A DNA stretch of 5,854 bases from Lentisphaerota bacterium (lineage in GTDB: Bacteria > Verrucomicrobiota > Kiritimatiellia > RFP12 > UBA1067): the NCBI GenBank assembly GCA_015061765.1, contig SUVZ01000266.1:1-5854 (forward strand), in the 5' to 3' direction. Below the pieces are notes generated by a model that searched no databases, was not told the DNA's origin, and was given only the letters and a program-made list of their open reading frames with translations. The translations under genes were made by a program, and so were the position numbers. Below are positions 1 to 5,854 of the stretch, piece after piece (positions within the stretch are counted from its first letter, which is position 1; each line of letters begins with the position of its first letter).

Positions 1-417
1 AAAATCGGCGGATTCAACGGTGTCGTGTCCATAAATCCGGTACGGTATCTGCAGGATGGCGACCACGGCAATCTCGCGATGGAGAACATTCTTGTCGAAG
101 ATTGTGATATTGACGTGAAATCAGGCCCGTTGACGTTTCTCGTGGAGCCAGGCATAAAGCTCAGATCTTTCGGCAACACTACATTCCGAAACCTGAAAAT
201 CAAAGGTTCGCGCCCGATCCGCATTCAGGGAAACGGCTTTACGCAGGTTGAAAACATCCGGTTTGAGAACGTCAAAGGCGAAATTCAGAATCCCGAGGCG
301 ATTATCGTCAACTCCGCCAGAGGGATTGTTTTTGACGGCTTTGAGGTTGCGACATCCATGCCGAAGGAAGGGAAGCTGTCGGTCAATACGTCTGACGGCT
401 GGGAGCGTGTACGGTAG
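1..417 (+). CDS. C-terminal part of a right-handed beta-helix protein, GH28-like (5' end outside window)
   Basis: Reading frame 1 is open from the first base to the TAG at 415-417, giving 138 residues with no credible start, so the gene begins upstream of the window. A GTG at 25-27 could be read as a start, but the coding pattern continues unbroken before it and no Shine-Dalgarno site precedes it. The protein shows repeated short beta-strand units of the type 'NILVEDCDIDV', 'NTTFRNLKIKG', 'VENIRFENVKGEI' and 'GIVFDGFEV', about 20-25 residues apart. This is the coil signature of parallel beta-helix enzymes. The 'FRNLKIKGSRPIRIQGN' and 'VENIRFENV' units resemble the last coils of GH28 (polygalacturonase-like) proteins. 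The catalytic Asp residues of GH28 lie further upstream and are not visible, so activity cannot be judged. The gene is followed by a 60-base spacer and a co-directional gene, which fits an operon. The beta-helix fold is fairly secure; assignment to GH28 is inference. Confidence 0.72.
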   Translation, partial: KIGGFNGVVSINPVRYLQDGDHGNLAMENILVEDCDIDVKSGPLTFLVEPGIKLRSFGNTTFRNLKIKGSRPIRIQGNGFTQVENIRFENVKGEIQNPEAIIVNSARGIVFDGFEVATSMPKEGKLSVNTSDGWERVR

Positions 418-460
418 GGTCTATCCACGCAACTGCGGTTCGGTTCAGTTTGAAAAGAAA

Positions 461-466
461 AAGGAG
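461..466 (+). promoter_or_regulatory. Shine-Dalgarno site for the phosphatase/oxidoreductase gene
   Basis: AAGGAG lies 11 bases upstream of the ATG at 478, within a purine-rich run that starts near 451. It supports 478 as the start. The rest of the 60-base spacer (418-477) shows no convincing -35/-10 pair and no strong terminator stem followed by a T run, which favours read-through from the upstream gene. Confidence 0.65.
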
Positions 467-477
467 TTGTTGTTTAT

Positions 478-3390
478 ATGATTCGGACGAATGCATTTCT
501 CTGCCTCTGCGTGTCGGCAATTGCCGTGCACGGAGCTGTTGCCGGGGTGACGCTGAAGGCACCGTCGGAGGGTGCGGTGGTTCCGCAGCTGTGGCCTGAG
601 CAGAAAGAGTTCTGCGAAACGCCGCTCGGAAAGCGCATCTCCGTCGTGCGCACCGACAATGAATCCTCCGGACGCACGACGGAGCTCATGGTGCGCAGAT
701 GTTCGGCGATGCCGGTGCGTCTCGAATGGGAAGGCGATTCCGGCAGATACCATGTCACCGTCTCACGCGAACCCGACGGCAAGGTGTTCTATTCACAAAA
801 CGTATCGTCGAACGCCGTGGAGCTGACCGGTCTCCTGGAAATCGCACGGGACTGGAAATGGACCGTTTCGGACGGCGAATCTTCAGCGACGGGCCGTTTC
901 TCGACGGAGGATTACGCACCCCGGATCGTCAGATGGCCGGGCGTTTCCAATGTCCGTGACATCGGCGGACGCATGGGACTTGACGGACGCCGCGTCAAAC
1001 AGGGGCTTATATTCCGTTCGGGAGGCCTCAACGACAACAGTAATTACAAATACTACACCTACGATGAAATTATCGCAATGCACAAAACCGGAACGCTGTC
1101 GAAAGCCGGCATAGGGAAATCACGCCATCTCGGCGCCGAATATGCCGCAAAACTCAGAAGCGGGGAGGGAATCGACCGCAATCACATCCGGCTCATCAAA
1201 TCGCCGCCGAGCAAACCTGGCGCACCGAGACTCACAGAGGAGAGCCGCGCATACGTGCAGAGCAATTTCGGCATAAAGGTGGATCTTGACCTGCGCGGAG
1301 ACTGGGAGTGCTTCGGCATGGCCGGATCACCTCTCGGTGATGACATATTGTGGCGGCATTACCCCTGCTGGGGCAGCTACGGCGCATTCGTGAAACCTCT
1401 GGGCCGCGCCTCGCTTGCCGCGGCGTTTTCGCTCCTTCTTGACGAGAGAAACTATCCGATGGTGATCCATTGCATCGGCGGAACCGACAGAACGGGAACA
1501 TATGCCTATCTCATCAATGGCCTTCTCGGAGTTTCCGAAGATGAGCTTATCCTTGACTACGACATATCCTTCATCGGCGGACGCGGTCCGGATGAACGCC
1601 ACCGGCGTTGGCAGAAGTCCCTTGCGGATGCGGTTCGCGCCCTGCCCGGAGACACGATTCCCGAAAAACTCAAGGGGTACTTCATCTCTCTCGGATTCAC
1701 TGCGGAGGAAGTCGAACGGGTCCGCGAATTTCTGCTTGAACCCAAAGCGGTCCCTTCGGCACGCAAAGCCGATGTCGTGATCTACGGTGCTACGTCGGCC
1801 GGCCTTGCCGCAGCGGTCCAGGTTCGCCGGATGGGACTCGAGCCGTTAGTCGTCGAGCCGTCTCCCTGCATCGGCGGACTCACCACCGGTGGGCTAGGAC
1901 AGACCGACTCCGGGATAAAGGAGTCGTTCGGTGGCATTGCAAGACAGTTCTACAAAGACATCAAGGCATATTATGAAAAGGATGACTCGTGGGTTTTCCA
2001 GAAGCGGTGCGAATACAGGCCTCGAAAGATGACCTGCTGGGAAAGCGGCGAGGATTCAATGTGGACGTTCGAGCCAAGCGCGGCGCGAAAGGTGCTGGAT
2101 GGCTGGGTGCGGAAAAACAGGATAGCCATATTCTGCAATGAACGGCTCGACCGTACGCAAGACGGGGTGGAGAAGAGCGGTGCGCGCATCGTCTCGATCC
2201 GCACCGAAAGCGGAAGACGTTTCAGGGCCAAGATGTTCCTGGATTGCACCTACGAGGGCGATCTCATTGCGGCGGCAGGCGTTTCCTACACCATAGGCCG
2301 GGAACCAAATTCGAAATACGGCGAGACTATCAACGGTATCCAGCGAGCGCTCATGAAGAACCATCAGCTCAACGAGGGAGTGGATCCGTATGTCAGGAAA
2401 GGCGATCCGTCCAGCGGACTTCTGCCAGGCATAGAGCTTGATGTCGATGTGCCCGACGGTTCGGGCGACAGCCGTGTTCAGGCGTACTGCTACCGCATGT
2501 GCCTTACCGATGATCCGCGCAACCGCATTCCGTTCGAAAAGCCGCAAGGATACCGCGAACTCGACTACGAGCTGCTGCTCAGGAATCTGGAGGCAGGTCC
2601 GCTGTGCCCCAAGCATGGCGGCATGCCGTGGATAAACTCGCCGATGCCGAACCGCAAGACCGACACCAACAACCGCACCGGCTTTTCCACCGACTTCATT
2701 GGCGGCGCCGATCGCTGGCCCGAAGCATCTTACGCCGAGCGCGAGGAGATTGCGCTGCGTCACCTCAAGTACCAGAAGGGGCTCATGTGGACGCTCGCCA
2801 ACAATCCACGGGTCCCCGAAAGGATCCGCAACGAGGTTGCGCGCTGGGGCATGTGCAAGGACGAGTTCGTGGGAGAGCGCGGCGGCGGATGGCAGTATCA
2901 GCTTTACGTCCGCGAGGCAAGACGTATGGTCGGCGAATATGTGATGACCGAACACGAGTGCCGTGGCAATAGGGTTGCGCCCAGGCCTGTCGCACTTGCG
3001 ACCTATGGCATGGATTCCCACAATTGCCGTCGGTATGTCACGAAAAAAGGGTTCGTGCTCAATGAAGGCAATATCGAAGATTACAGCAGGAATCCTCCTG
3101 GCAAGCCGTTTGAACGATTCCAGCCCTATCCAATCGATTACGGGGCGATCGTTCCCAAGCGTGGTGAATGCTCCAATCTGCTGGTGCCGGTCTGCGTTTC
3201 GGCATCGCATATCGCATTCGGATCCATCCGCATGGAGCCGGTGTTCTTCGCGCTCGGGCAGGCTGCCGCGACGGCCGCGTCGCAAGCGATCGAGGATTGC
3301 TGCGCCGTGCAGGATGTCGACTACGGCAGGCTGCGCGAGCGGCTGCTGAAAGACGGGCAGAGATTGAGCTTGAAAAGAAAGGACTACTGA
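478..3390 (+). CDS. Exported fusion: tyrosine-phosphatase-like module plus FAD-dependent oxidoreductase
   Basis: This 970-residue protein has four parts. Residues 1 to about 23 are a Sec-type signal peptide without twin arginines, with likely cleavage around GAVAG. Residues about 24-148 look like a beta-sandwich (Fn3/Ig-like) region. Residues about 150-420 match the Y_phosphatase3-type tyrosine phosphatase family: 'NVRDIGG' (158-164), 'GLIFRSGGL' (176-184), 'VDLDLRGDWE' (268-277) and the P-loop HCIGGTDRTG (331-340), which keeps the CX5R catalytic Cys332 and Arg338. Residues about 431-955 match the FAD_oxidored family: Rossmann strand and GATSAG (437-442), E460 ending the second strand, 'GGLTTGGLGQTD' (466-477), 'NRKTDTNN' (725-732), 'VREARRMVGEYVM' (811-823) and the C-terminal FAD-contact region 'FGSIRMEPVFFALGQAAA' (914-931). 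Both enzymes appear complete. The frame is continuous and no Shine-Dalgarno site lies near residue 430, so this looks like one polypeptide. Proposed role: dephosphorylation and oxidation within extracytoplasmic glycan or metabolite processing; the substrate is unknown. The stop lies 3 bases before the next gene. Confidence 0.88.
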   Translation: MIRTNAFLCLCVSAIAVHGAVAGVTLKAPSEGAVVPQLWPEQKEFCETPLGKRISVVRTDNESSGRTTELMVRRCSAMPVRLEWEGDSGRYHVTVSREPDGKVFYSQNVSSNAVELTGLLEIARDWKWTVSDGESSATGRFSTEDYAPRIVRWPGVSNVRDIGGRMGLDGRRVKQGLIFRSGGLNDNSNYKYYTYDEIIAMHKTGTLSKAGIGKSRHLGAEYAAKLRSGEGIDRNHIRLIKSPPSKPGAPRLTEESRAYVQSNFGIKVDLDLRGDWECFGMAGSPLGDDILWRHYPCWGSYGAFVKPLGRASLAAAFSLLLDERNYPMVIHCIGGTDRTGTYAYLINGLLGVSEDELILDYDISFIGGRGPDERHRRWQKSLADAVRALPGDTIPEKLKGYFISLGFTAEEVERVREFLLEPKAVPSARKADVVIYGATSAGLAAAVQVRRMGLEPLVVEPSPCIGGLTTGGLGQTDSGIKESFGGIARQFYKDIKAYYEKDDSWVFQKRCEYRPRKMTCWESGEDSMWTFEPSAARKVLDGWVRKNRIAIFCNERLDRTQDGVEKSGARIVSIRTESGRRFRAKMFLDCTYEGDLIAAAGVSYTIGREPNSKYGETINGIQRALMKNHQLNEGVDPYVRKGDPSSGLLPGIELDVDVPDGSGDSRVQAYCYRMCLTDDPRNRIPFEKPQGYRELDYELLLRNLEAGPLCPKHGGMPWINSPMPNRKTDTNNRTGFSTDFIGGADRWPEASYAEREEIALRHLKYQKGLMWTLANNPRVPERIRNEVARWGMCKDEFVGERGGGWQYQLYVREARRMVGEYVMTEHECRGNRVAPRPVALATYGMDSHNCRRYVTKKGFVLNEGNIEDYSRNPPGKPFERFQPYPIDYGAIVPKRGECSNLLVPVCVSASHIAFGSIRMEPVFFALGQAAATAASQAIEDCCAVQDVDYGRLRERLLKDGQRLSLKRKDY
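3378..3383 (+). promoter_or_regulatory. Shine-Dalgarno site inside the end of the fusion gene
   Basis: AAAGGA lies within the last codons of the upstream gene, 10 bases before the ATG at 3394. With a 3-base gap between stop and start, it suggests translational coupling. A second in-frame ATG at 3412 has only a weak GAAAG at 3396-3400, so 3394 is preferred, though both starts would leave a usable signal peptide. Confidence 0.55.
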
Positions 3391-3393
3391 CAG

Positions 3394-5361
3394 ATGAAAG
3401 AACAAGACAGAATGTTTATTCGCCGGGTGCTGCACGCCTGTTGCGTCGGCGCAGGTTTCCTTGCCGTTATGCCGTCTGCGACGGCCCGGGAGGTGAAGGT
3501 TTCTTCATTCGGATTCGATCCGGAGGATTCCACGCGCTTCATCCAGGCGGCGATCGATTCGGGCGCGGAGAAGGTGGTGTTCGACAAGATGCCCTCTCCC
3601 TGGGTGACGCTTCCTCTGCGCGGAGCTTCGAAACAGGAGCTGTTCTTCGAGCCGGGAGTTGAACTTGTCGCGAAGAAGGGTGCTTTCCTCGACAAGAATG
3701 ACGTGCTCATTACGTTCAGGGATGCCGAAGATGTTTCACTTGTTGGTCATGGTGCTACCTTGCGCATGCACAAAAGTGATTATTTCAAACCTCCGTACGA
3801 GAAATCGGAATGGCGTCATGCGCTGTCGTTCCTGACGTGCAGACGCGTGAAGGTTGAAGGTTTGGCCATTCGCGATTCTGGCGGCGACGCAATATACATC
3901 GGTCGCAAAGGTCGGCACAAAAAGCCTTATTGCGAGGATGTTGTCATAAGGGATGTTTTTTGCGACGGCAACAACCGTCAGGGCATAAGCGTGATTTCGG
4001 TGAAGAATCTTCTCATCGAGCGTTGCAGGTTGAACAATACATCTGGAAGCAGACCGCAGGCGGGAATTGATTTCGAGCCGAACTCCTGGTCGGATCTGCT
4101 GCAGGGGATCGTCATGCGCGACTGCGAGGTCAAAGGCAACGCCGGAAGCGGAATACATTTCGCGCTTCACAAAATGAGGTCTCGTTCAGTTCCGGTGGAT
4201 GCTTTGGTTGAGAATTGCAGTGTCGACGGAAATTCCAGAAATTATTCTTTTTCCCAGTATGTGTTTGACGGGGATTGCGTGGGCGGTAAAGTGACGGCGC
4301 GCAACTGCGTATTCAAGAATGCACATTATGCCGGTATTTATTTTAATCAGAAAATCCCCAGATCCACATTCTTCAAGTTTGAGAACTGCAGGCTTGAAAA
4401 CAACTGCACAAAAGTTCCTGAGTATCCCGACATCAGCTTTGCAACATCCAGCAGAATAATAGAACAGCCGGAAGAGGTCGATTTCGGCAACCTGACGGTT
4501 GTTTCGCCGGTGGAGCGTGAATGTGTGAAGTTTCAGTATGCTGGCTGGAATACGCAGGCGGTTGAAACGGTGACGGGTACGGTGGTTCACAAAACGCCGT
4601 CGGGAGTCAAGGAAATCGTGTTCGATGAGGCTGGACGCAAGGCGTTTGCCCCTGTGCGCAAGGCCGAACCGGTCCATGTGGCTTTGGATTGTTCGGATGT
4701 GCAGGTGGTAGATGAGAAGCCGGGGAAAATGATGAAACTTGCGGCGCTTGGTCTGCGCGTGAGAATGAACTATGTTTTCTACGCCTCGAAAGCCGGAGTC
4801 TGCAATTTCAGGACAAGGGTTTCCAGACTGGGAAGGTCGAAAGGCCCGATTGATAAGGTGGCGGTCACGCCTGCCGTCGGCGGCGAGACTGAGATTTTCC
4901 GGTTGTCAAAGAATTGCGAAGAGTTGGTCGTGACGGTTCCTGCCGCCGGATTCTACAAGATGTCGAGTCTCGCGAACAAGCGCAATGTGTTTACGCTTAC
5001 TCATGCAGATGTGCCAGTGGGCATTCTTTTGGATAGCGACATTCCGCAGGACATAAGTTCATCGGTCGGCAGTTTCTATTTCTATGTGAAGAAAGGCGAA
5101 ACCTTCCGTTTTTATGCTTCAGGCTCCTCGTATGAAGAGTGTGTAAACTTGATGCTTTGCGATGCCGAGAAGAAAGTTGTGTGGGATAAGGGAAATCTGC
5201 TGTTTCCAGAAGTCTTGACGTGCAAGGCAGAAGTGGAGGGGCTTTGGTCGGTCAGAACCTCCAAGCCGTCAAGTGGGCGTCTGGAAGACTATTCGGTCGA
5301 TTTGCTCGATCAGCAGCCGATTCTCTTCTTGAGCGCCAAGCGCTACTGGAAGAGCAAATAG
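3394..5361 (+). CDS. Exported right-handed parallel beta-helix protein, possible polysaccharide lyase or hydrolase
   Basis: The 655-residue product begins with a signal peptide: basic residues at 10-11, a hydrophobic stretch about 12-26, and cleavage predicted after the Ala-Thr-Ala at 29-31. Residues 40-65 (GFDPEDSTRFIQAAIDSG and the following strand) resemble the N-terminal cap of pectate-lyase-3-like proteins, where a tDdt..iQaAid motif is typical. Residues about 80-375 form beta-helix coils: 'GGDAIYIG' (163-170), 'DGNNRQGISV' (191-200), 'AGIDFEPN' (223-230), 'GNAGSGIHF' (248-256) and 'NAHYAGIYFN' (309-318), each followed by a strand containing the pattern V.N/D C. The 'GIDFEPN' acidic motif is common in beta-helix proteins of glycan-degrading bacteria and makes Asp226 and Glu228 candidate functional residues (inference). 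Residues about 380-650 are strand-rich with no family I recognise. A lyase, a hydrolase or a non-catalytic binding role all remain possible. It sits in a probable operon 3 bases after the fusion gene and 41 bases before the GH92-like gene. Confidence 0.82.
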   Translation: MKEQDRMFIRRVLHACCVGAGFLAVMPSATAREVKVSSFGFDPEDSTRFIQAAIDSGAEKVVFDKMPSPWVTLPLRGASKQELFFEPGVELVAKKGAFLDKNDVLITFRDAEDVSLVGHGATLRMHKSDYFKPPYEKSEWRHALSFLTCRRVKVEGLAIRDSGGDAIYIGRKGRHKKPYCEDVVIRDVFCDGNNRQGISVISVKNLLIERCRLNNTSGSRPQAGIDFEPNSWSDLLQGIVMRDCEVKGNAGSGIHFALHKMRSRSVPVDALVENCSVDGNSRNYSFSQYVFDGDCVGGKVTARNCVFKNAHYAGIYFNQKIPRSTFFKFENCRLENNCTKVPEYPDISFATSSRIIEQPEEVDFGNLTVVSPVERECVKFQYAGWNTQAVETVTGTVVHKTPSGVKEIVFDEAGRKAFAPVRKAEPVHVALDCSDVQVVDEKPGKMMKLAALGLRVRMNYVFYASKAGVCNFRTRVSRLGRSKGPIDKVAVTPAVGGETEIFRLSKNCEELVVTVPAAGFYKMSSLANKRNVFTLTHADVPVGILLDSDIPQDISSSVGSFYFYVKKGETFRFYASGSSYEECVNLMLCDAEKKVVWDKGNLLFPEVLTCKAEVEGLWSVRTSKPSSGRLEDYSVDLLDQQPILFLSAKRYWKSK

Positions 5362-5384
5362 GAATTTAAAAGTAATTAAATGTG

Positions 5385-5393
5385 AAAGGAGGT
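5385..5393 (+). promoter_or_regulatory. Strong Shine-Dalgarno site for the GH92-like gene
   Basis: AAAGGAGGT is a near-perfect anti-Shine-Dalgarno complement, 9 bases before the ATG at 5403. It fixes that start and suggests efficient, independent initiation. The rest of the spacer (5362-5402) is A/T-rich with no stem-loop and no clear promoter. The ATG at 5380 is followed at once by TGA and is not a start. Confidence 0.85.
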
Positions 5394-5402
5394 TTGATAA
5401 TA

Positions 5403-5854
5403 ATGAAGATAGTTGCATCAATGGCGGCTTTAGGTGTGTCGTTTTCTGCTCTTGCGACGCCGTACAAGTTTGCGGATCCATTCTGGGGGACTGGTCCTGC
5501 GGCTCCTCTCAAATCTGAAGGGATGGCGCGTGGATGGAGCTGGGAGAAGGCTCAGATAGGCAATACGCATCCCGGCGCTGTTTGCCCTTTGGGATGGGTC
5601 AGCGTCTGTGCATATTCCGGGGCGTATTCAAGCGGGTATGGCCGACATAACTGTTCATCTGACGGGCCGACTCCAGAACTTTACGACCGCAAGGTCGCCT
5701 GGGGATTTTCGCATTTTCACAACAGCGGTACCGGGTGGATCGGTTCGTTCTACAACTATTTTCTGTTCAGGCCTTTTGTGCCCGGCTGTGACGCTACGCG
5801 GATTTCCGATCTTGTCGACGAATGTGCGGAGCCCGGTTATTATGCGGCGACCCT
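5403..5854 (+). CDS. N-terminal part of an exported GH92-like glycoside hydrolase (3' end outside window)
   Basis: The frame is open from the ATG at 5403 to the window edge (150 full codons). Residues 1-18 form a signal peptide, with likely cleavage after the Ala-Leu-Ala at 16-18. The mature protein then shows motifs in the order and spacing of the GH92 N-terminal beta-sandwich domain: 'FADPFWGTG' (23-31; family members often have a n-P-F-i-G-T motif here), 'GNTHPGAVCPLGWVSV' (53-68; compare G-n-t-x-P-G-a-x-x-P-f-G-m), 'GFSHFHNSGTG' (101-111; compare GFSHtHlSGTG) and 'ECAEPGYYA' (140-148; compare E-x-A-x-P-G-Y-Y). Known GH92 enzymes are calcium-dependent exo-alpha-mannosidases, but the catalytic acid and base lie in the C-terminal domain, which is not visible, so activity is not shown. 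The sequence is divergent, with Trp/Leu substitutions in the PGA..PfGm motif and an unusual 'GWIGSFYNYFLFRP' (111-124), so the substrate may differ from typical mannosides. The strong Shine-Dalgarno site at 5385-5393 supports this start. Confidence 0.78.
   Translation, partial: MKIVASMAALGVSFSALATPYKFADPFWGTGPAAPLKSEGMARGWSWEKAQIGNTHPGAVCPLGWVSVCAYSGAYSSGYGRHNCSSDGPTPELYDRKVAWGFSHFHNSGTGWIGSFYNYFLFRPFVPGCDATRISDLVDECAEPGYYAAT

Noticed and set aside
431..450. Small inverted repeat AACTG...CAGTT in the spacer before the fusion gene, considered as a terminator
   Set aside because: Only 5 base pairs with a 10-base loop, weak composition and no T run afterwards; not a credible terminator or operator.
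1468..1497. PTP-like phytase identity for the phosphatase module
   Set aside because: The P-loop and especially the upstream NVRDIGG, FRSGGL and DLRGDWE motifs fit the Y_phosphatase3 type; the Asp-Arg-Thr-Gly ending is typical of that group. Phytate activity is not excluded but is not indicated.
1741..1800. Possibility that the fusion gene is really two genes, with a start near the FAD module
   Set aside because: The frame is continuous and there is no Shine-Dalgarno site upstream of the GTG codons near 1777; the linker reads as normal coding sequence.
2056..3435. Long antisense open frame (459 codons) on the minus strand
   Set aside because: It lies wholly over the conserved FAD-oxidoreductase part of the plus-strand gene, has no recognisable domain, and is explained by codon bias in the G+C-rich sense gene.
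3430..3444. Lipoprotein cleavage site (Leu-His-Ala-Cys) in the beta-helix protein's leader
   Set aside because: His at the -2 position is atypical, too few hydrophobic residues precede the Cys, and the hydrophobic core continues after it to a good Ala-Thr-Ala signal-peptidase I site.
3168..3662. Plus-strand open frame (164 codons) spanning the junction of the fusion and beta-helix genes
   Set aside because: It overlaps two well-supported genes in another frame, has an Arg/Gly/Ala-rich low-information translation and no recognisable domain.

Overview
The window reads as one co-directional (+) stretch of a polysaccharide- or glycoconjugate-processing locus. The proteins, with a GC content that is roughly mid-50s overall by eye, suggest a Verrucomicrobiota / Lentisphaerota / Kiritimatiellota-type bacterium. 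Reasons for that guess are the exported parallel beta-helix proteins, the exported FAD-dependent oxidoreductase of the type with a GATSAG dinucleotide-binding motif, the divergent GH92-like protein, purine-rich Shine-Dalgarno sites, and the absence of a SusC/SusD pair in view. This taxonomic call is inference, not proof.

Layout: (1) 1-417, the 3' end of a gene for a right-handed beta-helix protein resembling the C-terminal coils of GH28 (polygalacturonase-like) enzymes. (2) 418-477, a 60-base spacer with a Shine-Dalgarno site. (3) 478-3390, a 970-residue exported protein that joins three modules: an N-terminal beta-sandwich-like region, a complete tyrosine-phosphatase-like module with an HCIGGTDRTG active-site loop, and a complete FAD-dependent oxidoreductase. 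(4) 3394-5361, only 3 bases later, a 655-residue exported parallel beta-helix protein with an unassigned C-terminal part. (5) 5362-5402, a short A/T-rich spacer ending in a near-ideal Shine-Dalgarno site. (6) 5403 to the window edge, the first 150 codons of an exported protein with GH92 (alpha-mannosidase family) N-terminal motifs.

All genes lie on one strand with gaps of 60, 3 and 41 bases and no convincing terminator between them, so they are probably one transcript. The three genes whose starts are visible all encode signal peptides. The simplest reading is a set of envelope or periplasmic enzymes that dismantle a complex glycan: beta-helix enzymes on acidic or branched polysaccharide, a GH92-like enzyme possibly on mannosides, and a phosphatase/oxidoreductase fusion that may remove or modify substituents or oxidise a released product. 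No substrate can be read from the sequence. The most unusual item is the phosphatase-oxidoreductase fusion. No RNA genes, mobile elements, CRISPR arrays or clear promoters were seen.
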